Shown piece by piece: positions 12,459 through 22,924 of a stretch of DNA of 64,000 nt. Under the pieces are notes generated by a model, which was given only the letters and a program-made list of their open reading frames with translations, did not search any database and was not told the DNA's origin. This stretch comes from Hofstenia miamia. Lineage: Eukaryota; Xenacoelomorpha; Acoela. Position 1 is the first letter of the stretch. Every line of letters begins with the position of its first letter. The stretch spans positions 182,923-246,922 of the forward strand of contig SCFE01000053.1 in NCBI GenBank assembly GCA_004352715.1, written 5' to 3'. Both the position numbers and the translations under genes were made by a program.

Positions 12459-12788
12459 GTTGAGGTAAATGTCATTGTTATTATTAATTATTTTAAAATC
12501 TTTATTTTGTTTACAGTAGTGTTTTCAATATCTTTGATTGTTCCTTTTAGAACTTGGAAATTGGGTGTTTTTCCATTATGTAAAATGTAGTTATTGCGTT
12601 TTAATACTTTGATGATTTTGTGTGGGCCTGACCAATAGGTAGCTATTTTTTTGTTTGTTTACTGTTGGATGTTTGTATAGGTGTAAAAGAGTAGACTATA
12701 TCACCAACTTTGTGTGTTTCTCTATAAAGTTGTTTGCTCAAATTTTGACTTTGGCATACTGCACTTTTTATATTATACATACAGATAG
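12459..12788 (-). pseudogene. Gypsy integrase C-terminal domain
   Basis: Translated on the minus strand, this gives an HKVGDIVYSFTP stretch, then IATYWSGPHKIIKVLKRN and NYILHNGKTPNFQVLKG. That is the standard beta-barrel C-terminal domain of Ty3/gypsy integrases (the W-x-G-P-x-K-I motif). It is separated from the catalytic core by the solo LTR at 12789-13690 and is followed directly by the start of the third ORF. Confidence 0.75.
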
Positions 12789-13690
12789 TGTAGAATCAGG
12801 GGCTGGGAATTCCACTCACATTAAGGAACTCATTGTCATGGCAGAAGGTTGTATAAGTGACCATATTGTAACAGCCCTGATTCTAGCACAAACTAACATA
12901 TAGAAAAACATTGGTAATTCATTTGTGTAACTCGTATCTGTTTAGAAAACATTGAGGATGACCAAATCATAATGCTTACAGCCAGTGTGCTATCCAGGGA
13001 AAGAGAGGTTTGTAACTTGATTGATCAGTGCTACCCTATTTGTCTCATAATATATTATCTAGCTCAATACAAAATAAACAGCTCAGTTGTTTTCTTATCT
13101 CTCAGCTCACTAAATAATAGCATGTAATTACCATGCATTCATGCTAACCAATGGTATAATATCATCAGATTGTAAAAAATTATCAGTGCATGTGCATGTT
13201 GCATTCAAACAAAAAGGTTTATTATATCTATATGTAGCATACATGTAACATAATGTGGTCCACAATTTGGCTGCTTACTGTCTGAATGCTACTAATTGAT
13301 TCAGGACTTGAAGAAGTACTCCCAAATTGTCACCAGAACTTACACAATAATTATTGCAAACATAACATATTCAAAAAACAAACTAAGAAAGGAAGTAAAG
13401 AAATTGAGGTGAGATAAACTCTATTGAACATTAACTACAGCATTGCTCATATTTATACATGGTTTCAAAAGTAATTACCTGCCTTTGTTTACAACTGAAA
13501 ATCATGTGATCATGTTTCCCTCACAAATTGAATTGAGCAACAACTACATGTAGCACCAGATTGAGGGGACACTATCATAAGATCGCAAACTAAGATTGAA
13601 ATAAAACAGCTTACATCACATTGACATCATTGTTGAATAACAAATGAGAAAATTAAGAAAAATAGGCACAAGTCCCTGAGTGACTCTACA
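12789..13690 (-). repeat. Solo LTR (family 2, copy A) inside integrase
   Basis: On the minus strand it runs from TGTAGAGTCACTCAGGG (13690) to TGATTCTACA (12789), 902 bp, with TG...CA ends. It aligns over its whole length with copy B (14873-15776): shared blocks include TAATTACCATG, TCTCAGCTCA and the ends. TATA-like ATGTATAAATATG lies near 13460, followed by CAATAGAGTTTATCTCACC, which is also seen in copy C. The flanks are ATAG on the left and AAAG on the right, at best a 4-bp target duplication with one mismatch. No internal genes are present, so it is a recombined solo LTR. Confidence 0.8.
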
Positions 13691-14745
13691 AAAGTTTCAT
13701 GAATACTATGTAAGTTTTTTAATAGTTTTTTATGTAATCATTGGTAGTATTGTATTTTTTTATATACCATGCTAAGCAGAGTAGCTACTTCATGGTTGAA
13801 CATTGCTTGAAAGGATGTAATCCCTGTTGTAGAATGAACAGATGTGTTATAGAAATATTAATGAATGATTATACAGATCTCCATTTTTTCCCACTTAAAT
13901 TGGTTGTTGCTGTGCATATTAATTTTATTAAAGCTTTGTTAAGTCTTTCTATTGCACTGTTACTCTGTTGATGGTTCATGTAATATTTCTAATTTTTGTA
14001 GTAATTCCTGAGTTAAAGCACTTTCAAACTGTGTACTGCAATTGGTTACAAGAATTGGCATTGGACTGATGTGAAGAATTCAGTTGTGTAAAATTGTTGA
14101 TGCAATGGTTTGTGCTGTTTGATTGATAATTGTTATCATTCATGCATATTTGATGAAGTTGTCAACTAACACAAGGATGTATTGATTTCCATCATCATCT
14201 TTTGAAAGTTGGACTATTTTGTTTGGTGTGGATGATGTTATTTTTCATAGTTCTAAACATTGTATTGGGAAATGTGCAGAATTAGTAATAAGGTATGTCT
14301 TACATTTATTAATGACATTGTACACAATCTATTGTAACCTGAAGGAGATAAATTGAGTGTTTAATGTGTGATGGCTTTATTACTCCTATGTGTCCTCATT
14401 TGTGTCAATGCAATTGTGGTATTTGTCCACAACAAAAAGAAGAGCATTAGCAGTGAGTTCACAATGGGATGAATTAAAGTATTTGGACAGTATATTATCA
14501 AGTTGTAAATATGGATTTTTTATTTTATTTACAATTTGATGTAATTTAATATCATTGCATTGATGTTTCATTAGTTCATTTTCTGAAATTTCTTGTTTTA
14601 AATGAATATCTAGTATAGGGTGTCCTTGTCTGTCTGTGTTCACAAACTGTAGGTTGTCATATGCAGATTTTGAAATTATTGAAAATGGGACTTCATCATG
14701 TGTTTGTTTATTATCATCACAATGGTATTGAGGTAAGGCTGTCAT
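13691..14745 (-). pseudogene. Gypsy integrase: zinc domain and catalytic core
   Basis: The stretch 14386-14745 is open and reads from the RNase H/integrase spacer into the integrase N-terminal region, ending DKYHNCIDTNEDT where the H-H-C-C zinc domain is expected. Below it, in broken frames, the core shows QYILVLVDNFIKYA, then HISPMPILVTNCSTQFES and the stretch before the final Glu. The usual second catalytic Asp (ILTDxGTQF) is Asn here, so the copy is catalytically dead even apart from its stops. Copy A of LTR family 2 cuts it from its C-terminal domain. Confidence 0.75.
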
Positions 14746-14872
14746 TTATTCAGCATTATAGTATTTTTTGCATTTATATAGAACTATCATAAAATTAAAA
14801 TTAGTTAAGATTTCAATCCACCATACAATAATGTTAGACTGATCACCTGAGAATTTCCCTATCCAGAATTAT
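14746..14872 (-). pseudogene. Gypsy RNase H, C-terminal piece
   Basis: The minus-strand frame reads VWWIEILTNFNFMIVLYK, the usual end of Ty3 RNase H (normally RWxExLxxFDFxIxYxxG) before the integrase spacer. It is cut off from the rest of RNase H by the insertion at 14873-16141. A TTAT target duplication flanks that insertion. Confidence 0.75.
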
Positions 14873-15776
14873 TGTAGAATCTAGCAGCTCAAGCAGTATG
14901 AAGGTTGCAGAAGATTACCATTGCCGAGAGCAACCTGTACTCTAACAAAACAAATGAAGATCAGTAGTTTGCCAATTTCATTGTAGAAAAAGTAATTCCA
15001 AGATGGCATTTAAAGTAGTGACCAATTCACATGGCATCTCACTGAAGCCAAGCCATGAGAATCCATCCTTACAATCCAAGTTGCTAATTGTGTATCTCAA
15101 GTTGTAATTTCTAGCTCAATAAAACCAATTTAACTCAGTGTTTATCTTCTCAGCTCATGTAATAAAGATAGTAAATAACGTGTAATTACCATGTATTCAT
15201 GTATGCCAACAGCATAGTATATTTGCATTGTGTGATAGTTTGTGCATGTTTGATCAATAGATGTAGTAGTTCTTTTATTACCTATGCCTATATGTAGCCT
15301 AAAGCCACCACAATATGGGCTCACATCTGTCATGTAGTGAGTTATTGCCCCAGGCACAGTGGAGTTCCTCCCACATTATTGCCAGATCTTACAAGTGCAT
15401 TATTATAAAATTCATACCAAAGCTAAAAGGGTTAGTAAATGAAAAAATGCTAAAAGGGTTAGTAAATGAAAAAATAATAAAAGAGCAAACATTATCCAGT
15501 GAGAATGAAATTTATTTGACATTTGATTACATTGAGTTCCTATTTATCACAAGAAAAGGTAAATATTTACCATTTTACAAAAGTTAGCTTGTTTCCTTTG
15601 CAAAATAAATGAGCAATTACACATAATCTAAAGCTCAAGGAGACAATTACTAAATTTGAAACTTAAGTTTGAAAAGATCACAAACTAATAAAATCACTAA
15701 ATTAAATAGCACCAAATTAATTGGAGAGTGCCTAAGATCAAATAAAGAATAAACAAAGGCCCTGAGTGACTCTACA
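14873..15776 (-). repeat. 3' LTR (family 2, copy B)
   Basis: 904 bp, TGTAGAGTCACTCAGGGCC to AGATTCTACA on the minus strand, homologous throughout to copy A. The U3 TATA-like GATAAATAGG lies near 15560. A short direct duplication (ctaaaagggttagtaaatgaaaaa, twice at about 15421-15470) is internal to the R/U5 part. It is preceded by the polypurine tract at 15777-15785. Confidence 0.85.
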
Positions 15777-15785
15777 CACCCCCCC
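15777..15785 (-). other. Polypurine tract of nested element
   Basis: GGGGGGGTG on the minus strand directly abuts the TG of copy B. It is homologous in position to the tract at 8874-8883. Confidence 0.75.
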
Positions 15786-15787
15786 AT

Positions 15788-16128
15788 TGCGCAGTTAAGG
15801 TTGTGGTAACAGTTGGACTGTAGGACCACACAACAACTTTTGGTCTTTGATCATTTCTTTGGCCAATACATCATCCCTTCATCAGTGCCTCCCATTGAGT
15901 GACAGTTTCACTGTGTAACCTGAAATACTTGAGTTCTGGTAGCCTTGAACTAATAGGACAATTTCATTGTAGCACATTCAACCTTTGGGTGAAAGTGTCG
16001 TAAAAACTCTCAGACAGATGGAGGCCCTTGAGGGTGATGAGAAGCATCATTAAGGCGTCAGTGTCAGAGGTGTGTGCGTCTTCAGCACAGATCCTAGTTT
16101 TGGGATAGAAATGGAGAAAAACTTATCA
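15788..16128 (-). pseudogene. Third-ORF C-terminal fragment (family 2)
   Basis: Minus-strand translation gives RICAEDAHTSDTDALMML, LKGLHLSESFYDTF and, after a stop, ELKYFRLHSETVTQWEAL. These align with the C-terminal part of the third ORF at 8900-9290 and with the + strand copy at 60590-60927. Function unknown. It is truncated on its N-terminal side by the deletion that joined it to 13 bp of LTR. Confidence 0.75.
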
Positions 16129-16141
16129 GAGTGACTCTACA

Positions 16142-17396
16142 TTATCAGTGCAGATAGTAAAGTGGGATTGACCCAAAAGGAAGCATTGAAATTTCTTTCA
16201 GCTTTCAGCTAGTGCAAGCATCTCTTGTTGAGCCATAATTAAGTTTGCTAGCTTTTAGTTTACAACTAAAATTTGAATTTGTGATTTGATTCTGTTTATG
16301 AATTGGCTTAGTGTTGCACCATGGGATACTGAGCTAGCATCACAGTCAATGATGAAATCTGGTGAGTTTAGACTAGGAAGTTTCATCAATTCAGTTTTCA
16401 AGTTGTTTAGTTCTGATTGATGTTGCCAAGTCTAGGTGAAAGGTGTTTTGTTTCTTGAAGGATTCAACATATTAATGGTTTTATCAGAGATGTTTGGAAT
16501 GAATGACTGATAATAGTTGAAGAAGCCTATTATACATTGCACATCTTTTTTATTATTTAGATGCATAATGTTATCAATGGTTTGTTTTGTGTCTTCTTTA
16601 AGGCTTATTCTGTTATATTTTATTTGGTGTCGTAAGAAAAAACTGATGTTTGCAAAATTTTGAATTTTAAGCTGTCAATTTTTCAACCAGATTTCTGTAA
16701 TAAATCAAGTATATTGTGTAGCTTAATTATATGTTCCTGAATGGTTTTAGATGTGATTAATATGTCATCAACATATGCAATGATTCCATCTTCTAATGTG
16801 TTGCTATTGGTTTGGAGTATTTTTGTAGCATATTGTTGAAAGCCACAATTTGTGTGTTGCATAGCCTGAAGTCATGTAAAGCCATTCAAATAACCCATAA
16901 GGGTTATGAAAGCAGTTTTTCTATGTCTGATTCATGCATGGAAATTCGCCAATATGCTTTACATAAGTTGAGTGTTGTAAAGAATGAGTTTTGGCAAACT
17001 GTGCACAGTATTTCTTCAATGTGTGGTAAAGGGTGTAGGTCTTTTCTTTGTAATATCATTCAGCTTTTGAAAATCAATACAAAGGCAGTATTTATCATTT
17101 TGTTTAATGAATACTTTTTGTGATGCATACAGGCTCTTAGGTTGCTGAAATATTCTAATATTTATTAGGTCAGTGATAATTTTTTAGTATTCTTGTTTAA
17201 GATGTTTAGCTATAGGGCATATGGGTTGCCATATAGGCTTATTATGGATTGTTTCAATTGCATGTACCCCTCCAATGTCCTTACCAATGATGATGGTATT
17301 TGGTATAGAATGGGAGAAAAGGTTTTGTACTATGGCAGGGGACTGGTTTACATGATGTCCCAATTTTTGAATGTATGTATTGGTTTTTTTTAGCAT
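16142..17396 (-). pseudogene. Gypsy reverse transcriptase and RNase H N-terminal part
   Basis: Reading down the minus strand: HAIETIHNKPIWQPICPIA (RT entry), CLCIDFQKLNDITKKRPTP, the catalytic box AYVDDILITSK (YVDD at 16764-16775), then FFNYYQSFIPNISDK (thumb). RNase H follows with SPDFIIDCDASSVSHGATL, AQQEMLALAES and FTICTDN. All are standard Ty3/gypsy landmarks in the right order and spacing. Several stops and frameshifts lie between the blocks. The TDN motif is where the nested element inserted. Confidence 0.85.
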
Positions 17397-17439
17397 TCTC
17401 TGGAGTTTTTAAGATGATAGCTTTATGATATGATGATAG
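17397..17439 (-). pseudogene. Protease-RT linker remnant
   Basis: The minus-strand frame upstream of RT reads SSYHKAIILKTPENAKKTN and stops at the junction with the opposite-strand LTR. Protease, gag and the 5' LTR of this element are not present beyond it. Confidence 0.45.
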
Positions 17440-17997
17440 TGTAGAGTCACTTGGGGCCTTATTTTTATTATTTTCAGCACTCTGGAATAGTGTTATGTCC
17501 TTTTGACATTTTGATTCTTTGATTTGCTGCTACCTTATTTGTATCAATTTCTTTTAATCAATTTTGGAATTTTGAATGTAGTTAATTCAATGGTGTTAGT
17601 TTTTCTCCCTTTGATTTAAATTATGTGTGATTAGATTGATATTGGATAGAAGTAAATTATAGTGTAGTCAGTTGGGGACTTTTACAATTTTTATTTATTT
17701 TTGATTTATTTTCTACTTTGTAATTTGTATTAATTACATCACCATGAATTCAGCTCCTTTATTTCGAGCTTGGATTATGATTCTAAATTAATGTCCCCTC
17801 AATGTGGTGCTATGTGTTCTTATTGCTCAATTGAATTGGCAAGTTAAACATTGATTTTTTAGTTGTAAGCATAGACAGGTAATTATTTCAGAACTATGTA
17901 TAAATAGGAGCAAAATTGAAGCAAAGCTCAATAGAGTTTATCTTACCTAAATTGTGTTCAACTCTCTTCCACCATTATACTCTTATTTACACTCACA
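17440..17997 (+). repeat. LTR (family 2, copy C), opposite orientation, right border uncertain
   Basis: It starts TGTAGAGTCACTTGGGGCC at 17440 on the + strand. It carries the same U3/R landmarks as copy A: a TTGAGGGGACATT-type block near 17805 in reverse complement, the TATA box ATGTATAAATAGG at 17903-17915, then CTCAATAGAGTTTATCTTACC. A second start-like sequence (TGTAGTCAGTTGGGGAC, near 17655) suggests an internal duplication of U3. Its U5 differs from copies A and B. ACTCACA at 17991-17997 is one possible end, but I cannot prove it. Confidence 0.6.
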
Positions 17998-18470
17998 GAA
18001 GCTAGAATCAACTACCTGGTAATCATAGAGACTGCTAGTCTATGAGACAAAGTTAACTTCAGTGATCTAGAAGCACAAGTCAAAAAGAATAATCTCTTAG
18101 GTATCCCTCTGCCTTGTATTGAAATGCTTCTCATACTACCTAAGTAGAAAGTGAAGAAGGGGAAAAAGAAGACTGCTGCCCACTTACCAGACAAGCTTAA
18201 CTTTGTCAGCAACAGTTGGGATGTGAAAAGGCTTATCCAAACCACTGAATACAGATTTATCCACAATCAGCTAATCAACTGCAACAAAAGGGAGCAGGTT
18301 TTCATTGATGGAAAACTAATTATCTGCAAAATTTTCTCAAGGGGACAACTGGTCCACAAGCAATTAAAGAAGATACAAGAGAGGATAGCACAATTGAGCC
18401 CTCAGGTACTGATATTGTTCCAAGCTGGTATACATATCAATTATATCAAAAGAGACATCAAAATTTAGTT
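17998..18470 (+). pseudogene. Coding-like fragment after LTR copy C
   Basis: An open frame of 105 codons (18151-18468) reads KKGKKKTAAHLPDKLNFVS, TEYRFIHNQLINCNKREQV and LKKIQERIAQLSPQVLILF. Composition is lysine-rich and protein-like rather than random. Its position just downstream of a + strand LTR would fit the start of a gag, but I do not recognise motifs and no primer-binding site is obvious. It could also be third-ORF or other element sequence. Confidence 0.3.
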
Positions 18471-19110
18471 TTAGTAGTTGTTTATTGAGGTCTAATCTAG
18501 ACTAAATGATAAAATATTATACTTGATTTCATAACAAAAACTCAGATAAATATTTTAATGTACATATGAGAAAATTTTAAATGACCCATCTAATGTTATT
18601 AATCTTCATACCTAATTCATGCTAAATTTTTGTTCATATTGTCATAATGATTTGCTATGTCGATCTCAAGGTTCCCTATGTCAGTTTCAAGATTTCATTT
18701 GTTGATAAAAAGTACCAACCCTTTATGCCACATTAATCATTGATATAATAATGACTTTCAAAAGAACTTATATTTTGTCTTCACTTTAACTTTCATTGAA
18801 TTGTTGAATAGATTCTACTCAGAAAGGTAATGATGATAAAACTGATCTTTACTATTTAGACAATTATTTGGTATACTAATTGTGTATTGTATTCCTGAAG
18901 GATTCATGGTAAATTGGCATTTGTTATTTCTGCAAGCAGTATGTAATCTATTAATATTAACCATCACTGAGATTTGACACATTATTTTGCAAATGTTGAG
19001 CTTAATTAGAAAAATTTGCTGTAAATACAATATTAGAATGAGTGGGAGTCAGCACTCTTATGCCACTTCTGCTTTAATTTTCTCAATTTATTCAAGAACT
19101 AAAATTTGTG
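18471..19110. other. No gene recognised
   Basis: AT-rich sequence with short random frames only. Confidence 0.5.
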
Positions 19111-19116
19111 AATAGT

Positions 19117-19154
19117 CCCCATTCAAATATCATTTTTGAAATATTTGAATGGGG
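19117..19154. repeat. Short perfect hairpin
   Basis: CCCCATTCAAATAT and its exact complement ATATTTGAATGGGG are separated by about ten bases. It abuts the left end of the larger fold-back element and shares its CCCC/GGGG end. Confidence 0.8.
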
Positions 19155-19495
19155 GATTTTTACTAAAATTTAAATTTGAATTTTTTTAGCTAAAAATGTT
19201 TAACTTTGTTTAAATTCCTTAAAAATAAAAAAACCAATAAAAATATTTGCTAAATTTTGTAGAAATCACTGTCTCTTTCTTGTTCAGATGATGTCACTAC
19301 CCTTTGAATCATAAAACTATTACTTTGTAAGATGAAAATCAAAAGGTAGTAACATCATCTAAACAAGAAAGAGACAGTGATTTCTACAAAATTTAGCCAA
19401 TATTTTTTAATGGTTGCTTTATTTTTTATGAATTTAAACTAAATTTAACATTTTAAGCTAAAAATATATAAATTTAAATTTAAGTGAAAATCCCC
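19152..19495. mobile_element. Fold-back MITE
   Basis: A near-perfect inverted repeat with arms of roughly 160-170 bp. The left end GGGGATTTTTACTAAAATT pairs with the right end AAATTTAAGTGAAAATCCCC. The innermost arms share ATCACTGTCTCTTTCTTGTT and its complement around a short loop near 19310-19345. It has no coding capacity. This is the typical shape of a non-autonomous DNA element. I could not assign a superfamily or a target duplication. Confidence 0.75.
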
Positions 19496-19677
19496 ACTTG
19501 TGCGTTAGAGATTATTATCGAATTTGTGGTTTCCTAGATACAACTAAGGGACAATATATGTTTGTGATCAATTTTTAAATCGATATCGAGTATGCGTTAT
19601 ACACAAATATAGCAGTCTATCGTTTTTTTATTCGGCCCATAGTTTTTGTGAAATAGGAAAAGCTTGATTATATATAT

Positions 19678-19699
19678 GTAGTAGTAGTAGTAGTAGTAA
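19678..19699. repeat. (GTA)n microsatellite
   Basis: Seven GTA units. It is followed by two copies of ATGTATTAAAAACATCATCT (19712 and 19785), a 73-bp-spaced direct repeat. Confidence 0.8.
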
Positions 19700-19829
19700 A
19701 CGTTTATTTAATATGTATTAAAAACATCATCTAATTGAAGTTTGCTAATTGGCCTTGCGTGTCATGGAGGGGATAAACTGATTCATGTATTAAAAACATC
19801 ATCTAATTGGAAGTTTATTTGATAGCGAC

Positions 19830-20446
19830 CACTTTGGGTCCTAGGTGGAAGAAGGTGGTTCAAGGGATGATCAGAGTTGTTTATTTTCATGAACAGACTC
19901 ATTGATAGGTTATTTCGACGGTTCATATAGGAAATGCGTATTCCGTCATGCAGTTCCCAGCAGCCATATATACATCATTGCTACTAATTTTCTCGCTCTT
20001 ATATAAATATATCAGCTTTAAAAGATATATTCAAATTGATTTTCCAGTTCTAATTGAAGTCCCCGAACGATTTTCCCAGTTGATTTTCTAGAATAAATAT
20101 TATATGTATGGTATTCAGCAAACAAATTATTTGGCGGTATCCCATGAATTTCACATTTGTAAGTGTCTACGTTTTGCTACGCATTTATAAGATTGCCTCA
20201 ATTTTATAAGAAATTGGCATATTTTTATAAGCCTTCTTTTCTAAATTCCGATTTTTGCCTCAGATCTGACCCCCTGTTGGACTTTGATGCTATCTGAAAA
20301 CCAAAACCTATAGAACCGCAAAGTTTAAAATTAGATTCCTTGGGTCCTTCAAACATTTATAGTTGATTTGTAGTGGATTTTTATAAATATTTTATTTAAT
20401 TGAATTTACCTATATTACCCTATCAAGCTGCTTACTGACTGAAGAT
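19830..20446. other. No gene recognised
   Basis: CpG content is higher than in the retroelement block to the left, but I see no protein-like frame. Confidence 0.45.
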
Positions 20447-20920
20447 ACCGTATTTACACTTGTATAACCCGCATTCGTAGGTAAGCCGCACCCGAGCTTG
20501 GGAGAAGATTTTTAAGCAATATTTAAATTCACAAGTACTGGATCAACGGAACATATTTATTTACATTATTCAGATATTTTTACACCTTCTTAATATATTA
20601 AGAAAACTATAAACCTATATCGATCTTGTAAGGGATGCTGATCTAGATTGCTCTTGATATTTGCATACATATTATTTCTAAACTAACAATAAATTCAAAT
20701 ACTTTAGTATTGCGTTATTTTTAGTAAATTAATTGGTTGTCTTTTAAACAAGGATATTACTTTACTTTAATGTATATTACAGCAAGATCTTGTACTTTAG
20801 TTTACAATATATGTGCAAATTAGGTGTCTTCGCGAGATGTTTCTGTAGATAAGCCGCACCCCCGCTTTGGAAGCAATTTTTAATGGAAAAAGTTGCGGCT
20901 TATACACGGGTAAATACGAT
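20447..20920. mobile_element. MITE with ACCGTATTTA termini
   Basis: Left end ACCGTATTTACACTTGTATA (then ACCCGCA). The right end read in reverse is ATCGTATTTACCCGTGTATA (then AGCCGCA). The flanking dinucleotide is AT on both sides (20445-20446 and 20921-20922), a possible 2-bp target duplication. Subterminal blocks TAAGCCGCACCC occur near both ends in direct orientation (about 20482 and 20851). Length is 474 bp with no coding potential. Superfamily not assigned. Confidence 0.65.
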
Positions 20921-21160
20921 ATGCTATTTCAGACTGCGCTTATTTGGTATATGCTAGTAGTTATGCAGTACATATCTTCATCTATTTTGAATAAGGGCAA
21001 TATTCAAGGAATTATGAAAATGCTTTAAATCAATGGAGATTTTGAAATCCTTCTCAAATTTTTTAAACATTTTGCTTAGTGAAAAAGTGCTTAAAGAGGT
21101 ATAGTTGGTCCACTCAATAAGTGCAATGTTATTTTAATGTCCATATTTTTGATACACTTA

Positions 21161-22413
21161 GGCCACGGTTAGACTAGGTGATTGGTTAAAGGTGATCTGT
21201 CACGTTTGAAAGCGTTGCACATCTGTCACGTTTGAAAGCGTTGCACGTCTAACCACCCGAGATAATTAGCGATGTGACGATCACGAAGAAATCGTGCGTA
21301 TTCGATTTCATTTGTGATTGACGCGCAGAGCGCGTAGTCTAACCACACTTTATTTGTGATTATCCTGTAACAATTACTAAAAGTGATTTGCGTAGCAATT
21401 TNACGTCTAACCACCCGAGATAATTAGCGATGTGACGATCACGAAGAAATCGTGCGTATTCGATTTCATTTGTGATTGACGCGCAGAGCGCGTAGTCTAA
21501 CCACACTTTATTTGTGATTTGAAAAGCCTCAATAAGCCTTGTGCCAAACTGAAATTCATCAAATTATATTATTATGATATGTATTATATTTATATCGACT
21601 GTTTTTTACCTTAAAAATTTATTTACCTAGCATTCTTATATGATTTTAATACATACTCCATAATTTTGTGCCATTAATTGCTATGAATACAAACCAGAAG
21701 GCTGTTGTTACTTTTTCTCTGTGTTTTAATACACAGTTACAATGCCACGAAAACGACAAATTTTTGAAAGACGCAAATGAATCCGGGATTCTAAACTAAA
21801 TATTAACAGGGATTTATCGAATTCATTTCATATTGAAAATTACTGGAAAAATAATTACACATTTTACGAGACTATTTCTGCATCTTTGCTGCTTATAATA
21901 ACGTTGCAGTATTTGGCTGATGATGCCTAATTTCGAAGTATTTTTCTCTTAAATTAAATTAATAAAATCCGAAATATTTTCGTCAAGCGTCTCCGCGTGA
22001 GGCATTCTTTTTTTACAACGAATACCCTGGTATAATCAACATTGTAGTTGTAATTCGTTTACAAAAATAATGTGCGCACTGTTGATATATTGATATATTT
22101 TATTTTGCATTTCCTGATGAAGGCATAATGTCTAAGTGTTTGAATTTGTTAAAATATGCTTTACAGATAACACTATTTCAAATTCATCAATAATTGTACA
22201 TTTAATCATAATTTTAGAGCATAATTTTACTACAGTCAGAAATTCTAGTTATTTCTTTACAAAAACATTGCGCATGCATCACAAATCGCCTAGTGTAACC
22301 ACTCTAATGTGATTGGTAAGCTGTTTTCATCACAACAACAATTATAATTGCACTCACTGATGATTGAATTTTGTAATTGCTTTTGTGACCAATCACCTAG
22401 TCTAACCGTGGCC
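21161..22413. mobile_element. Non-autonomous Harbinger-type DNA transposon
   Basis: The two ends are GGCCACGGTTAGACTAGGTG on the left and its inverted match at 22394-22413 on the right, extended by ATTGGT, so about 26 bp are nearly perfect. The flanking triplet is TTA on both sides (21158-21160, 22414-22416), as in PIF/Harbinger insertions (TWA). Internal CTAACCAC-type motifs recur in both orientations. The element contains no transposase: a frame starting MPRKRQIFERRK near 21741 stops at once. A block of about 115 bp is present twice around a single N (21402), probably an assembly join. Confidence 0.75.
21246..21518. repeat. Duplicated 115-bp block around a single N
   Basis: The segment from ACGTCTAACCACCCGAGATA to CACACTTTATTTGTGAT occurs at about 21245-21360 and again at 21403-21519 without visible differences. 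One N at 21402 sits between. Identity this high next to an N points to an overlapping contig join. Confidence 0.75.
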
Positions 22414-22690
22414 TTAAAACCCATGATGATTTATGAATTATTTTATTAATTTATAATGTTATTTTGGAAATTTTTGGAAAATAGAAAATTTTATGAAGAT
22501 CAATTCAATGAAACAAAGAAAATCGAAGAGGAAGAAAAAAATTCCAACTACAGAACTTACAGCAACATCTACTGTATTGTCCCAACAACTAAGCGACTTA
22601 CAGTTATCCCCGAAGATAGCTGCGAAATGGACACAAATCTAATCAACCTTACTCTGCCTGTTTATTATACAGTTTAATTAGATTTCAGCT

Positions 22691-22924
22691 ATGCCCCCAA
22701 TTTCGCTGTCCGACCTCAAAAATTTGAGCGATGCTCAGTTTGCCTCCGCTGTTGGTGGTCTGAAGAAAGACGCCATCTTTTCGTTGTTGCGCCAAGCGGT
22801 CACTGCTCTCTCTACCTCGACTCCGTCCTCCAATGATGGCCCTGTCGTCATATCATCCTTTTCTGAATCCCTCACAAAGCTTTCCTCGGATGTTTCCTCA
22901 CTACAATCCCAAATGTTCTCCTAC
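22691..22924 (+). CDS. Possible LINE ORF1 N-terminus, runs into gap
   Basis: An open frame from an ATG at 22691 begins MPPISLSDLKNLSDAQFASA and continues KKDAIFSLLRQAVTALSTST, then SSFSESLTKLSSDVSSLQSQ. The second half has heptad-like spacing suggestive of a coiled coil, as in ORF1 of CR1/L2-type LINEs. The gap at 22925 cuts it after 78 codons. GC and CpG content are higher than the surrounding AT-rich DNA. Family assignment is tentative. A host gene is possible but less likely in this setting. Confidence 0.4.

Larger units (their letters stand above)
14873..16141 (-). mobile_element. Deleted family-2 LTR element nested in RNase H
   Basis: The insertion is 1,269 bp, with TTAT at 14869-14872 and again at 16142-16145 as a 4-bp target duplication. 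On the minus strand it starts with 13 bp identical to the LTR 5' end (TGTAGAGTCACTC, 16141-16129) and jumps straight into the C-terminal part of a third ORF (16128-15788). It then has a polypurine tract and a complete 3' LTR (15776-14873). The 5' LTR beyond 13 bp, gag, pol and most of the third ORF are missing. The deletion therefore joined the LTR start to the third ORF. Confidence 0.85.
7766..17439 (-). mobile_element. Ty3/gypsy-like retroelement, 5'-truncated, with large third ORF
   Basis: Reading the minus strand from 17439 downward the order is protease-RT linker, reverse transcriptase, RNase H, integrase zinc domain, integrase core, integrase C-terminal domain, a very large third ORF, polypurine tract and 3' LTR. 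This RT-RH-IN order defines the Ty3/gypsy (Metaviridae) type. Gag and the 5' LTR are absent: the element stops at 17439, where an LTR of another family in opposite orientation begins. Two other insertions of that second family interrupt integrase (12789-13690) and RNase H (14873-16141). Every gene has stops and the block is poor in CpG, so it is old. Confidence 0.85.

Noticed and set aside
18012-18266. Minus-strand frame with hydrophobic segments
   Set aside because: It is the shadow of the + strand lysine-rich frame at 18151-18468, which has the better composition.
19678-19815. CRISPR-like spaced repeats
   Set aside because: GTA microsatellite plus one 73-bp-spaced direct repeat in a eukaryotic genome; no array.
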